Notes: generated from the letters alone by a model not told the origin. 64,000 nucleotides of DNA from Lampris incognitus (GCF_029633865.1 NC_079217.1:32871090-32935089); one strand, 5' to 3'; positions 11,346 to 24,583 are shown, counted from the stretch's first letter. Numbers and translations: made by a program.

Positions 11346-14300
11346 ATGGATTCGTACGGCGTTCCAGCTCCACGGATGGACTGGGAATCGGCGAACTTAC
11401 CTGAAGCATGGAGACGATTTCGACAAACAACGGAGCTAATGTTCAAGGGCCCCCTGCGCGGGAAGAACGAAGAGGAGAAATGCAGCTACCTCCTGCTCTG
11501 GATAGGGGAAAAAGGGCGCGATGTGCACAACACTTGGACACTCAGCGGAGAACAAGCCAAGAAGCTAGAAACGTACTACGATAAGTACACTGAGTACATC
11601 ACCCCCAAAGCAAACCCGATTTATGCCAGATATAAATTTCATGAAAAGATGCAGGGAGAGAGTGAATCCTTCGAACAATTTGTAACTGAACTAAAGCTCC
11701 TAGTCAAAGACTGTGGCTACCCAAATGCCGACGAGATGGTCAGGGACCGCATCGTGTTTGCCACCAACTCACCCAGAGTGAGAGAAAAGCTACTTAGCCA
11801 GGGAGCTGAGCTAACGCTAGAAAAAGCCATAGATGTAGCCCGCTCACACGAGCTAGCAAAGCAACAGCTAAAGTTTATGGGCCAGGGCAGCACACATGAA
11901 ACGGTGCACGCAATAGGCAGAAATACTTACAAACCGAACGCACCCAAAGCAGCTAACGCTAACTTCAGACAAAGGGAAGGTAACGTTAGCACCGCCGCTA
12001 GGGCGTGTAGCTATTGTGGAGGGCTACACGGCGCTAAAGCCACTTGCCCAGCTAAGGGTAAACAATGCATTAAATGCAAGAAGCTCAATCATTTTGCTAA
12101 AGTATGCAAGTCTAGCTCCCAGGGACAGACAAAGTACTACCGCGGCACAGTACATGCCGTCGGAGAGAACCCAGAAGAGTACACCACTGACAGAGAGCAG
12201 GAAGAACTGTACTTCGACAACATTACAGTGGAGAGCACCGCTGTGGGAGAACAGACAGAGCTGTACATAGACTGCATCTCAATAGAGAACAACGGAAAAA
12301 GCAACGAGCAGGCTTACGTAGAGGTTGGAATTGGCACACCTCCACAGAAGGTAAAGTTTAAACTAGACACTGGGGCACAGGCCAATACTATTCCCACCAA
12401 CCTATTCCAGGCACTGTTCAAAAATGTGACACTGAAACCAGCAATACACAGACTCACTGAATATGGAGGAGGCGCGCTGAGCGTGAAAGGCACATGCAAA
12501 CTCAAATGTAAGTACAGAGACAATGCAATGATGCTGGACCTTTACGTCATTGACACAAACGCCCCACCAGTCATGGCAATGAAAACATGCCGTGACCTAA
12601 ACTTGGTAAAAATAGTGATGGCTGTGAGCGAGGAAAACAATGTCACATCACAGAGCATAATGGATGAGTATGCAGATGTTTTCCAGGGAATAGGAGAGTT
12701 CCCAGGCGAGTGCACCTTCCACATCACACCAGATGCAACGCCGGTCGTCTGCCCGCCACGCAGAATCCCCATCGCCCTACACAGCAAACTGAGGGACGAG
12801 CTTGACAGCATGGAGAAAGGCGGCATAATCTGTAAGGTAACAGAACCCACAGAATGGGTGAACGCACTCGTCATTGTTGAGAAGCCAAAGACAGGCAAAC
12901 TTAGAGTGTGTTTAGACCCCAGAGCTCTTAACAAAGTGATACAACGACCTCACTACCCCCTCCCCACGCTGGAGGACGCCACCACAAAGCTCACTGGAGC
13001 TGAGTACTTTAGCGTGTTAGACGCGCGGTCAGGCTATTGGGCCATCAAACTGAGCACTGAATCCTCAATGTTGACGACATTTAACACAGTGTTTGGCAGG
13101 TATCGTTTCCTCAGACTGCCATTCGGAATCGTGTCCGCTCAAGACGAGTTCCAGAGACGCGTGGATGAAACATATGAAGGATTGGACGGTGTGACGGCCA
13201 TAGTGGACGACATACTAGTGTTCGGCAAGACTAAAGAGGAACATGACCAGCGTCTCAGAGCGATGCTGAAGCGCACAAGGGAGCGAGGGGTGAGGCTCAA
13301 CCCCGACAAGTGTCACATATGCGTGTCCGAGGTACGCTACTTCGGCCACACGCTCTCACACGAAGGCATCAAACCAGACCCACACAAGGTGAAGGCGGTC
13401 AAGGACATGCAACCCCCACAGAACAAAGCAGAGCTGGAGACAGTCCTCGGGATGATCAACTACCTCGCCAGATTCGCACCACACCTCTCACAGATAAACT
13501 CACCCCTCAGACAGCTTCTGAAACAGGACAGTGAGTTGTGTGGGATGCAGTCCATGACAAGGTGTTCCAGGAGATGAAGAATCTCATTACACAGCACCCA
13601 GGTCCAGTACTCTCATATTTCGACCCGCAGAAAGAGCTGCGACTCCAAGTGGATGCATCCAAAAGTGGCCTTGGGGCTGTCATGCTCCAAGATGGCAAAC
13701 CAATTGCCTATGCGTCCAAGTCACTCAACAGCACTGAAGAAAACTACGCACAGACAGAGAAGGAGCTCTACGCTGTGGTCTTCAGCTGCAAGAGGTTCCA
13801 CGAGTACATGTACGGATGAAAAGTGATTGTGGAGTCAGACCACAAGCCTCTGGAGGCAATACTAAAAAAGCCACTGGCAGCAGCACCACCCCGGCTGCAA
13901 CGGATGATCCTGGCGCTCCAAAAATACGACATCCAAATCATCCACCGCCCCGGTAAGGACATACCGGTGGCCGACACACTGTCACGCAAGTCAATAGAAC
14001 ACCACGACAGTGACCTACAGGAAGGGATGGAGGCCCAAGTGCACACAGTCCTCAGCAACATCCCTGTGAGCGACACAAGACTCACAGAAATCAAGCAGGA
14101 AACAGCGCAAGATCCACAGCTCACCGCACTCAGACGAGCCACACTCACTGGCTGGCCAGACACAAAGAAAAAGTGCCCGCCCAGCATCCAGGAATACTGG
14201 AACCACAGAGCAGAAATCTCAGAAATGGACGGTATCCTGTTCAAAGGTGAGAGAATCATTGTCCCCCAAAAGCTTAGCAATGACATGATACAGCGCATCC

Positions 14301-15385
14301 ATGCCAGCCACCTTGGCGTAGAAAAAAGCAAATGCCGAGCAAGAGACTTACTGTTCTGGCCTGGCATGGGGAAACAGATCGAGGATGCGGTAGCAGACTG
14401 CAGCATATGCCAAGAACAGCACAGCGCAAATGCAAAGGAACCAATGATGTCACACGCCATACCCGAGCGGCCGTGGCAAGTGATAGGCACAGACCTATTC
14501 ACATGGAACTCACAGGACTTCATAGTCACTGTGGACTACTACTCCAGATTCTTCGAGCTAGAGAGACTTTACAGCTGCACCTCATCTGCCATCATCATGA
14601 AGCTGAAAGCAGCAATGGCTCGACACGGAATCCCCGAGACTATCATCAGCGACAACGGTCCGTGCTACAGCTCTGGTGAGTTCCGCAACTTCTCACAGAC
14701 ATGGGGTTTCTCACACACCACCACAAGCCCCCACTACCCACAGAGCAACGGCCTCTCTGAGAAGACTGTCCAGACGGCCAAACGCATCCTGGACAAAGCC
14801 AAAGCTGAGAACAAAGACCCCTACATGAGCTTACTGGAGTATCGCAACACACCGGTGGACAACCTGAAATCACCGGCACAGCTACTGATGAGTCGGAGGC
14901 TGCGGTCCATTCTCCCATCAACAGCAAAACACCTGCAGCCACAGATCGCCAGTCAAGAGGATGTTCACAAAAGGAGAGAGGTATGTCAACAGCGCCAGCA
15001 GGCATACTACAACCGAACAGCCAAACCTCTGCCCCACCTGCCCGCAGGCACACCAATCCGCTTCCGGCAGGAGGATGGATCCTGGAGACCTGCAACTGTG
15101 GAAAGACCAGCGAACACAGACAGGAGCTACCACATCCAAACCAAAGAAGGTCAGATCTACCAACGCAACCGTCAACACCTGCGACAAAGCAGAGTGAACA
15201 CTCACACTACACACACAAACACTTCACAGCAGACTGTTACCAGCGCTAACAACAACACACAAGCCCATCGGCAAGAGCATGCTGAACCTCCAGACACGAA
15301 CAATCAGCGACAACCAGACACACAGCCTGGTTACACAACGAGGTCAGGTCGCACGATCAAACCAAGACAAATCCTTGACTTATGA
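11346..15385 (+). pseudogene. gypsy gag-pol polyprotein with one frameshift and one stop
   Basis: A single gag-pol frame starts at 11346. Gag comes first, then two zinc knuckles (CSYCGGLHGAKATC and CIKCKKLNHFAKVC, codons ~220-260). The aspartic protease follows (KFKLDTGAQANTIP), then reverse transcriptase with FSVLDARSGYWAIKL, LPFGIVSAQDEFQR and the catalytic IVDDILVF. A one-base loss near 13535 shifts the frame. RNase H continues from 13538 (LQVDASKSGLGAVML) to an in-frame TGA at 13817. The final frame (13823-15385) carries the end of RNase H, the integrase zinc region (H-x3-H, C-x2-C: CSICQ) and the DDE core (IGTDLF, ISDNGPCYSS, NGLSEKTVQ). The enzymes would copy element RNA and integrate it. 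Otherwise the copy is well preserved. Confidence 0.9.
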
Positions 15386-15706
15386 ATGTTAAAAAAGAGA
15401 GAATTTTACAGCAACCTGTACTATACCTGCTATGTTTTGAAAAGAAATATTTACAGCGTTCACTTACCTTGTGTACCTACCTGCTGTTTGCAGTTACCAG
15501 TAATGAAATGAAAAAAAAAGATGAAATGTTATTACGGTGTCACATTTAGACAGTGAAGGAAATGTTTTACACTACTTTGTTGCAGTCCAGTTATATAAGA
15601 GTTCCACTTTCATATTCTTTCTTATTAAGATTGTATTCGCTTATAAACGTGCTCAATGTGATCTGTATCTCTGCAGAGAAAGCAGCACTTTTCAGAAAAA
15701 GGGAGA

Positions 15707-15897
15707 TGTAATATTTGCTAGTAATATTTGATGCTAATGTCCCTTACGGCTTTCCGTAGCGCCACAACAAAGTCACGTGATGTACGTAACAACGTGAGTG
15801 GTAATCCGGTCGGTGAATAAACACCCAGCACGAGAGAAGTCGTCCTTGCTTTATTAATGTTATAAGTTAACATAGCCAGAGGGCACAGATCATTACA
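15707..15897 (+). repeat. 3' LTR of gypsy element
   Basis: Matches 11120-11312 apart from a few substitutions and one 2-bp gap, and follows the polypurine tract directly. Confidence 0.92.
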
Positions 15898-15902
15898 GTT
15901 AC

Positions 15903-18900
15903 TAGCGATTACAATACCGCAGTCTCCCAGAGTTTGACAGAGCCACATGTGCACTTAACGCAGCTCCTCCTTCATCCTTAGCTCTAAGATCCTTCCTGGT
16001 TGACTTGAACTCAGTGGATCTCTGGCGCATTTGTAATGACAAATTTAAAGCCTATTCCTTTGATTCTGGTCGTCATGGCACCTCCTCCAGGATTGATTAT
16101 ATATTTGCCAGCCGTTCTCTTATTAATAATATACCCCATATTAACATACTCCCTATCTTAATCTCTGATCATGCCCCTGTGCCATGCACTTTAACACCAT
16201 TAATTGATTATTCCAAAGCACACAGATGGAGATTTAATGACTCTGCTTAGCAATGCAGATTTTCTATCACAAAGTAAAACACAACTTGATTAATTTATTG
16301 AACAGAACATTGGGTCATGTGATAATCCCCAAACATTATGGGAAGCAGCAAGAGGTTTTATAAGAGGCACATGTATTAGTTTTGCTGCTATGTTAAAAAC
16401 TGATCGCAATAAGCGGTTTTCTGAAATTGAGCAGGAGATAGAGAGTGGAGAAGGCACATAGAGAAACACTGTCTGAAGCCAACACCAATATTCTCGAGGC
16501 ATTAAGGGAGGAATATAGAAATTTATCCATAAGCAAGGCCGAGTTTTTTCTACATAGAACCAAACAGAGATATTATTATGATAGTGACCGCCCGAGTAGA
16601 CTATTAGCCATCCAGTTAAAACAAAATTAATCCAAAGCAGTGATTAATGCTATTCGTACAACAGAGGGTGACATTGTTACAGATCCCAGTGCAATCAACA
16701 ATGTTTTCAAAGATTTCTACAGCAGTCACATCAGACCCATCAGACTGCTGTGTAGACATGGAAAAGTGCATCGTGTTTCTTCCAAATTTAGCTTTGCCTA
16801 ATTTGGACCACTTAGAGAGCTTGAAATGAGAAAGCCCCATCTCTTTAGAAGAGCATGAAACAGCAGTAAAAGCTCTTCAAAAGGGCAAGAGTCCTGGCTT
16901 GGACGACCTACCTCTGAAACTGTATCTAGCCTTTTGGGATCAGGTAGGACCTCTTATATGCTCTATATACTTTGCCATTGAACAGGGATCCTTTAATAGG
17001 GACCAGATAAATGCACTCACTCATCACCATCTTACTCAAGAAAGGTAAAGATCCACTTGAATGTTTAAGTTATTGCCCAATTTCGCTGATTTCTGCAGAC
17101 GTAAAGCTTTATGTCAATTTACTGGTTACTCCCATGGATGTGGTAATTGGGAAGTTAATTCACTTTGATCAGACGGGATTCATGAAAGGGAAAGTAGCAT
17201 TGGATAATGTTGGGAGGCTCCTACATGTTATCGAGGTCGCAGATACCATTCCAGAGGACTGTGCTGTTCTTCCTCTTGATGCTGATAAAGCTTTTGACAG
17301 ACAGAAATGTAGTTACCTATGGCTGGTCATGGAGAGAGTCGGATTTGGGCCTAACTCCATCTCCATGATACAAACGCTATACAGTCATGCTACAGCACCA
17401 GTTCTCACAGGAACATATCAATCAAAACCCTTTTCTTTACATCGCAGAACCAGATAAGGTCGTCCGCTTTCCCCTCTGTTCTTTGCCTTGTCCCTAGAAC
17501 CCATTGGCTCAGTCCATCAGAGAGAGTGACACAATAGCTCCTATAACCATAGCCCAATCTAGACATTATATTTCATTATACGCAAATGATTGTCTTCTTT
17601 TCATATCTAATATTCGGACATCACTATTGCAGGTCCTAAAACTCTTTTTGATCTACTTAAAGGAATGGCAGGATGTAAATCAACTGAACTAAATCTGCTC
17701 TTCTTCCATTGAGTATTGCTGCATTAAATACCAGTTTGACTGCTGACATCCCTAACTGTAATCCTTTGCGTACTTTGGTGTAAAGATTTACCCCAGTCTT
17801 AGCAGAATAGTTCAGAAAAAATGTTTGGGTGTGAAAAAGAAGATTACAGATGATCTGAAGAGGTAGGGCTCTCTTTATGTGTCTTTACAAGGCAGAGTTG
17901 TACCTTTACAAGGTACAACTATCAAAATGAAAAATTTTCCTCGGATTTCTTTAAAAAAAATGTTACGATCCCTCTAGCACCATCACCTAAACTATCACAG
18001 AAATGCACTCCCTCATATCACAGTTCATCTGGGGAGGAAAGTGTGCACAAATCAAACTTACAACCTTACAAAGAACCAAACTCACTTGAGGCTTAGCTGC
18101 CCCAAACCTTAATTTCTATTATTATGCTTTTCAAATTAGGCTACTGCATGTTTGCAGAAAGTAGGAATCTGAGGTCCCTTGGCGGGCTATGGAGGCAGCA
18201 CGTGTGAAAACACACTGTCTGGGAGACTTATTATATACAGGCAGGGGGCACAAAAACATTAATCTATGATACAGGATCATTGTAACCAATTCTATTGATG
18301 TATGGAAAAAAGTAGAACTGATGATGGGCAAAATAGATTTATTTCATCAGACATCTCTGCTATGGAATAACTATCACCTTCAATCAGGTGGGCAGCCTTT
18401 TAAGTTTCCCTCATAATCACAAAAAGGTATCTTCACTTTCAGCGATATTTTTAACAATCCTGGACTCCGTCCATCCCAAGATATTAAGGAGGAATATGAT
18501 TTACCAGGCATCTCTTTGTTTTTTTACTTGAGACTGAGATCTGCAATGAAAACATATGGGGTACTCTAGAGCGGGCCTTTGCCGGAGCACCCTATGGAGG
18601 AGTGGATCAGTCCTGGGTAGGGTTCTCGGGGGACAGTGATGCATATGTATAACTCTCTGCTTGATCGCTCTCCTAAGACACTGGCAGTTGAAGGGGTGTT
18701 GGTCAGGGAACTCCGCATTGTTGGTCTGGAACCAAATTGAGAAACGATATGGTCTAACATAAGCAGTACCTCTAAAAATCTTGTGTATCAACTTATACAC
18801 TATAAGATGATTCACAGAACATATGTTACACCCATCAAATGTTTTAAAATGAAACTAATTACCAGTCCTAACCGTACTCACTGCTGGGCTCAGGTGCTGG

Positions 18901-19590
18901 GCACAACAATGCATATGTTTTGGGACTGCTCACTGATCAGATATTTTTGGACACAGGTTATGTCAACGCTGTCAGAGTTATTAGGATCAATAATAATGCC
19001 TGATCCCTGCCTTTGTCTGCTCAATAACGAGTCGTCTCTGTCTCTCAATTTAAATCAGCAAACACGGATAATGGCAGGCCTTACTGCAGCAAAAAAGACC
19101 ATTCTGGCACTGGTTTAATCCCAAACTTCCTTTAATTAAGTGCTGGGGGCATCCTACCAGAGCATAGTATCTCTTGAGTGTACAACAGCACGACTCAATA
19201 GAGCAAAGCCTGCCACTGTACTGGCATGGTCAGGCATAGCTGTGTCCATAAGGGACTACCTTAGAAGAAGGGCTCTCCCTCCATCTGCACTCCTCCACAC
19301 CCAGTAACATCGGACCTGGAGCAGGCCAGCTTTTGAAGTTAATAGAAATGGATGGTTGTATATATAATGTATAGTTTTGTTTTATTGGGGGTTTTTTTTC
19401 AGTCAACTATTATTTGTTTTTCCCATGGGAATGTACTCTTAGCTACTTTGGATACATTTTTTTATTCTGTAAATTTATTTTGTCCCCTTTATTTCGGTCC
19501 TTAAATATTGTTACCAATGTGCTGCCCTGTTGTTGTTGTTTGTGTTTGTTGTGTCCTGTTTTTTAAAAATAAAAATAGCTAATCACAAAA
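15903..19590 (+). mobile_element. L1/Tx1-type LINE, degenerate ORF2
   Basis: Pieces of a LINE ORF2 lie in order. The C-terminal half of an AP endonuclease is at 15915-16250 (SSRIDYIFASR, ILISDHAPV). An RT domain runs about 16840-17690 (GKSPGLDDLPLKLY, FDQTGFMKGK, LPLDADKAFDR). The RT active site has decayed to YANDCLLF from the usual YADD. A C-terminal region is at about 18790-18960 (HMFWDCSLIRYFW). The 3' end is A-rich near 19560-19590. Many stops and frameshifts make it inactive. The endonuclease start (SDYNTA, in place of the usual GDFN) spans the gypsy insertion site at 15898, so the gypsy element probably landed inside this LINE. Confidence 0.75.
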
Positions 19591-19808
19591 AAAACTGAGA
19601 AAAGAGCAGGTACATACTCAAAGGGTAATACTCCAGTCTCAGAAACACACAGTACCAGCTTTCATTTCATGTCAATGTCTTGTTCTCGTTTAAAGTTTTT
19701 TAAAAATTTATTTTATTACTTTTTTTACCATATAGAGTGAAATACAGAAAAAATATTTTTAGTACTAGTGGTTTATTCCTGTTGCCCCAGCCATTGTAAA
19801 TGACTTCA

Positions 19809-19904
19809 TTTAGCAGCCCAGCGAAGATGCAGCTGTGTTCACTACCCGGTTGTGACTGAGGTCATAGTGGTAGGCCTTTATCCCACTGAAAAGGTAGGTG
19901 TTGC
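19809..19904 (-). pseudogene. Gene B exon 10 remnant (C-terminus)
   Basis: Acceptor CTGGCAG. Reads NTYLFSGIKAYHYDLSHNRV and ends ASSLGC with TAA. The final cysteine, partner of the blade-1 cysteine in MMPs, is kept. Confidence 0.85.
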
Positions 19905-20309
19905 CTGCCAGCAGGGAATTGAAATGAACATTTAATGTTTTCAAAATCACAAAACCATGTAGAGGCATGGAACGAATGCAGAAACACATTTGAGTCAAGA
20001 TACTAAAAGTGTGACAAAGTGTCAACGCTGAGCTATAATATGGAAAATGTTAACTAGTACAACCAACTATTACCATAGAAAACTGCTGTGTTGTACAATT
20101 ATATGTATAAACGTATAATTATTGTCGTCATTTTTGTTGCTTTGAGTATCATAATTTCAGTATTGTGTAACCTCTTAAACTGTCCTAAACTGTCTTTAAA
20201 AAATAAGTTTGCCTGTGATTGACTAAACTGTGTGGGCTTCGTTTTATCATCCACATGTCACAACCCAACGATCTGCCATCTTTGCATGGTACAACAAAAT
20301 ATAAAGTGA

Positions 20310-20700
20310 GATATTACATTTCCCAGATCAGCACATACACTTAATGATGATAAACAGTGGTTAGCACTGTTGCCTCACAGTAAGAAGGTCCTGGGTTTGA
20401 ACTTCAGCCCGTCCTAGGTCCTTTCTGTGTAAAGTTTGCATGTTCTCCCTGCGTCTGTGTGGGTTTCCTCAGGGTGCTCCGATTTCCTCCCACCATCAAA
20501 AAGATATGCATGTTAGGGTTAATACTCCTGTCTGTGCCCCTGAGCAAGGCAATGGAAAGAAAAACCGGAGTTGATCCCCAGGTGCTGCAGCTGCCCACTG
20601 CTCCTATACAATAGGATGAGTTGAATGCAGAAGATACATTTGTTGTAAGCTGTACAATGATAAAATAAAGAGGCTTTCTTTCTTTCTTTCTTTCTTTACT
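20310..20700 (+). mobile_element. tRNA-derived SINE-like repeat with (TTTC)n tail
   Basis: A-box-like TGGTTAGCACTG and B-box-like GGTTTGAAC, then the body GTTTGCATGTTCTCCCTGCG common in fish repeats, ending in a TTTC run at 20675-20696. It lies in intron 9 of pseudogene B. A 3'-part relative is at 35818-35995. Confidence 0.6.
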
Positions 20701-20736
20701 TTTCTCTCTCTCTGAATTATATCAGATCTGCATTCT

Positions 20737-20840
20737 TATCATTCAGCTGAAACCCAGCATCAACCTTTCTCATACCAAGCCAGTTGGTATGTATAAATCT
20801 TGGAAAGCCTGAAACAATTCTTCTCCTGCACTAATCATAC
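20737..20840 (-). pseudogene. Gene B exon 9 remnant
   Basis: Acceptor TGTCTCCAG. Reads YD, then TAG, then GFPRFIHTNWLGMRKVDAGF. At the expected 104-bp position the donor GT is replaced by AG. Confidence 0.75.
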
Positions 20841-20849
20841 CTGGAGACA

Positions 20850-21850
20850 CAAGCAGATGGATAACAACCTCATGCTGTCATTTATACATGCTTTTATTGT
20901 GCATAATGTGTTTTGCAGTATAACATTATTTTAGCAGTTTTACAATTTCCATGACATGTAAATAAATATGTATGTAAACATAACAAAATTATAATCAAAT
21001 AAACACAATGTCAGATGGGTTTCACTTAGCTTTCATTGTGCTTTTTTTCAGAAATGGTGTTTGACTTTCTTTTTTGTTAGCCCTACACTTTATGCATCTA
21101 AATTTGATTTCTGCTATTCTATGTCTGTTTCTAATATGTCAGTCATTCATTCGCACTATGAAAATGGACAAAAAATAACTATCAAATCCAGATGAGTGTC
21201 AGCGTATAGCTGCTGTAATGACCTGAAATTAGGGAGTGACAGTCCTTGGATGCTATTGCTGCCATTCGTTCTTCTTTTAGCCCCATTTATACTATCCTAT
21301 TTACGCTAATTCCATCTTCTGATTTAGTTCCTGATTGTTTGATACATCTGCCCCTGTATGTTGTTGTGTGGTACTGTAAGACAGGATATATTATTGCAGT
21401 TCATTTCGGTTCTTATTAATAATGGCATTGGAATTGCCCTGTCTTTTCAATGTTCAGAAAGAGGATGTTATTTTTCAGGAGTATTATTGCTCACACTATG
21501 TTACGTATAGTAAAGTGGTGGTCTGATTGGGGTTGTCTGATTATATGGTTGTTTATTTTTTGGATTTTATTTGTATTATTTTGTTTTTGCCCCTGATTTC
21601 ACTGTCTTGAGTCTGTTTGCTTCTGCACAATTCACTTTCCCCCACAAGGATAAAATTAAATTTATCTTTTATAAAAATATCACTCTGACAGTTTGGAATA
21701 ATGACAGTTAATTAGATGTGGGTTGACTGGATAGCTTGCATCTTTTTGTTTTGTTTATGGGAAAAGGAAATCTTTATCAAAATACTATTCAAGAAACAAA
21801 CACTTATTTATTTTGATGACATGTTAAAGTAAAACTGGAATGGGCCATAG
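20850..21850. other. Intron 8 of pseudogene B, nothing recognised
   Basis: AT-rich, without convincing coding or repeat structure. Confidence 0.4.
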
Positions 21851-21854
21851 TTAC

Positions 21855-21998
21855 CTGTAATAAACCTCTCCTATGACGAAGAATGTTTTCCCATATTTAC
21901 TAACATGCAGGGCGGTGTCAACCTGCTTGACTCTACTGGAGAAGTTCATAGATGGAACTGGTATGGCTTAAGTTGTTGAACCACCCAGTACTTATGAC
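21855..21998 (-). pseudogene. Gene B exon 8 remnant
   Basis: Acceptor TTTTTTCCAG. Reads GHKYWVVQQLKPYQFHL, then TGA and a frame change, then SRVKQVDTALHVSKYGKT and FFVIGEVYY at donor AG|GTAACT. Confidence 0.82.
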
Positions 21999-22216
21999 CT
22001 GGAAAAAAACATAGCCATGTCAATGCTTTTTGGGACACTGAAAAACAGCGACATACCACAAAAGGGCTGCCAAACTCGATGAGCCTCTTGCATGAAGTGC
22101 AACACTTATGTTGTGCAAGGCTGTAATTTGGGTGTAACATTGTGTTCTCCTGTTTAAAGTCCAGCCTTGTCATGCTGAAACCTAAGTGATGCTTTTCAGA
22201 CTATCCATTACTCTAC

Positions 22217-22351
22217 CAGTGAATATATATACGCCACGCCTTTGGCAGGGATGTCCTAGGCAGCGTCTATGTGAGAGTCGATGCCTGGTAAATATGTACT
22301 GTTGTGGCCCTCTCTCAGGTGCAGGCCATCCACGTTCTCATCCACATGTAC
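22217..22351 (-). pseudogene. Gene B exon 7 remnant
   Basis: Reads YLPGIDSHIDAA, then TAG, then DIPAKGVAYIFTG at donor G|GTAGAG. The acceptor AG is gone (CTCAC). Length is 135 bp against 134 in the paralogue. Confidence 0.75.
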
Positions 22352-22400
22352 GTGAGGTGACATAAGGTGATGTGATTAGCTTTTGAAGGCTAAAATGTAC

Positions 22401-22488
22401 CTATTTTTAAAGAAAACAGTTTCTTTCCAAATCACTGTCACCACATTCACCAAGAAGTTGGGATCACACTTTTTGGGGATGGTTTTCA
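22401..22488 (-). pseudogene. Gene B exon 6 remnant
   Basis: Reads KKCDPNFLVNVVTVIWKETV and FFKN before donor AG|GTACAT, matching the first hemopexin blade with its disulphide cysteine. The 5' part (linker) is shortened and its acceptor is uncertain. Confidence 0.75.
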
Positions 22489-22631
22489 CTGTTTTAGTGG
22501 GTTTCACTTGGAACAATACAATACATATTTATATATATGGATGTATCAAGATACATCAGTACAAACACAATGTGTTTCATTGTTATTCATATGCTAGCAG
22601 TCATTTGACTTAATTTTAACTTGTTACTCAC

Positions 22632-22785
22632 CATACAGTGTTTGGATCCCAGGTACACCATCTTTGGACAACGTGTATTTGTCACTGTTGCTATACTTGT
22701 AAATGGGGTGCATGGGATACAAGGGGTCTCAAGAGCAAGATAAACCTGCCAAATGGCCAAACTCATGGGTCACAACGGTGAACAC
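22632..22785 (-). pseudogene. Gene B exon 5 remnant (zinc site lost)
   Basis: Acceptor GTTTCAG|GTG. Reads VFTVVTHEFGHLAGLSCS, then TGA, then YPMHPIYKY and GIQTLYG at donor G|GTGAGT. The third histidine of HExxHxxGxxH is cysteine. Confidence 0.88.
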
Positions 22786-22789
22786 CTGA

Positions 22790-24329
22790 AACATGAGGCA
22801 GGAGCAGTTTCATTACGTTTCGTTCAACACCTCATAGATTTTTCCTTTCCTCCTTTCTTCCTCTTCTCCACTACGCAAGCATGGAGCTCAAAGAGAAGCT
22901 GTGGGACAGAATAAACTGTCTCGACGACGAGTCACTTGTTAGTCCAATAAAAGTGTTTGCTGCTTGGTGCAGAGCAGAAAACCAGAAGAGAACATTTTGG
23001 AAAATAAAACAAAGAATGGGCAAGGAAAGCATTGTATACGGCTCTATTTAGATTTCATAAGGCTCTTTTTGAAAGTTGAAGAGGCTGAAGGGAGAGGGGG
23101 CTGGGTACAACCCCGCCTATGAGGGCAGCACTTTGCACCAAAATGTTGCTGGACAAGCGGAATGCTAATGTTCAAACAATATCAATACCACAAACAAGGT
23201 AGCAATCCCAAAAGTACTAGAGAAGCTTGACTGAAGTGGTATGATGCAATGTGAATGACAAATTGAGGATTAAGGACCTAAAGTATGATATTTTTGAGAC
23301 TTTGGTGAAGAGATAAACAGGTTTAAACTACCAGGCATGTTAAAGTTGTGATGCCTGTAGTTTGTTAAGGTTGCCTGCAGTTTATTAAGGTGTCCTCAGC
23401 TCCTGACAATACATGAGGTTCCTTTATCAAAGAGCGAAATGGGAGAAGCTGGATTGCTACCATGTCAAAGTATGTCTGGAAATATGGGCTGTATCTGAAT
23501 GGGATTCTGGAATTATCCAGTCTGTCTTTGGAGTTCAACTGCATTACGCTAACTTTGAAGATGACGTCAACAAAGTCTAAAGATAAAAAGGTGAGGATTG
23601 TACCCATTGTACCCACCTAACCAACAGGACACAAATGGAGCCTCTAATAGCAATTTAACAGGCAAATCGGTGCTTCTGAATTTACAATTTTAATTTCATT
23701 TAATTTAGCAGACACTTTTATCTAAAGCGATATACATCTGAGAGTTAATCCAACACAAGAAAGGATCTAGTCAGGAGACCAACCCAAGAAAGTGTCAAAA
23801 AATGTTTCCTGATGTTGTACATGGCAAATCGGCATGGCCGAGCAATCGAGACCACGTTAACCTTAAAAGTCAGTTGGTAATCAATCGTGACACTCAGGTT
23901 TCAGGTAGAATTTGTGGGCATGAGTTGGGTTGATCCGAGTCGAACATCGATCTGTTGTTATAAGGATGGACTGGCTGGGATGACAAGGGGCTCAGTCTCA
24001 GGTTAAGCTGAAGGTGGCGTTCTTACATCCACGCAGAAATATCAGCAAGCATTAGCGCGGGGGGCTGGGGGCTGCAGCTCCCCTTAGTGGTGGTTACAAC
24101 CCCACCCTCCCCAGTAGTGGCAGGGGGCTATGTAACATCTTAGACCCAACAGAATGCCCAACTTTTCCTTATGTACAAATACAAAAAAAAACAAAAAAAC
24201 ATACCTTTTAAACAGTGGGATCAGGCTGCGTGGAATATATATTTTTAATAATAAAGTGAGTACATACTCGATTCCAAATCTACTACACACGTACCTTACA
24301 AACAAAACAATGACGTCATACTGTAGTGA
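22790..24329. other. Part of intron 4 of pseudogene B
   Basis: No gene recognised. 23690-23750 resembles a common fish repeat tail in reverse (AGCAGACACTTTTATC), related to a plus-orientation copy at 47170-47200. A weak open frame at 23365-23616 has no convincing family features. Confidence 0.35.
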
Positions 24330-24497
24330 CCGGGGGAAGCAGTCGCTCTGACTGTCGGCGGTTCTGCGCTGGGGGAGCGAAATGGCTGACGAGACTGTTA
24401 ATGTTAGATTTAAAATTGTGTTGCTGTAAAGCCCTTTGAGGCAAATTTGTAATTCGTGATATTGGGCTATACAAATAAAATTGACTTGACTTTTTAA
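24330..24497 (+). mobile_element. LINE-type 3' tail (short fragment)
   Basis: Ends with AAAGCCCTTTGAGGCAAATT and GGGCTATACAAATAAAATTG. The same tail occurs in the opposite orientation at 50720-50790, so this is a dispersed family. Confidence 0.5.
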
Positions 24498-24583
24498 TGA
24501 TGTGATGTTCATGTTATGATTATATCTTTTGTTGTTTTGGGAGTTCGACTCAGACTAAGTAGGACACCTACTAACTAAATGAC

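Larger units (their letters stand above)
11120..15897 (+). mobile_element. Ty3/gypsy LTR retrotransposon, near-complete
   Basis: The 193-bp and 191-bp LTRs begin TGTAATATTTGCT and end GATCATTACA. A perfect 5-bp target duplication GTTAC lies at 11115-11119 and 15898-15902. A primer-binding site starts TGGTGTCAGAG at 11313, right after the 5' LTR. A polypurine tract (AAAAAGGGAGA) ends at 15706. By eye the LTRs differ by about 5 substitutions and one 2-bp indel, so the insertion is fairly recent. The gag-pol frame has one frameshift and one stop. Confidence 0.93.

Noticed and set aside
11346-13577. Possible domesticated host gene (743 codons)
   Set aside because: It lies between LTRs with a target duplication and has a normal gypsy gag-pol order, so it is a transposon copy.
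23365-23616. 83-codon minus-strand frame as another MMP exon
   Set aside because: A KDR-like triplet resembles the end of the first hemopexin blade, but the true exons 5 and 6 of gene B were found nearby and the rest does not match.
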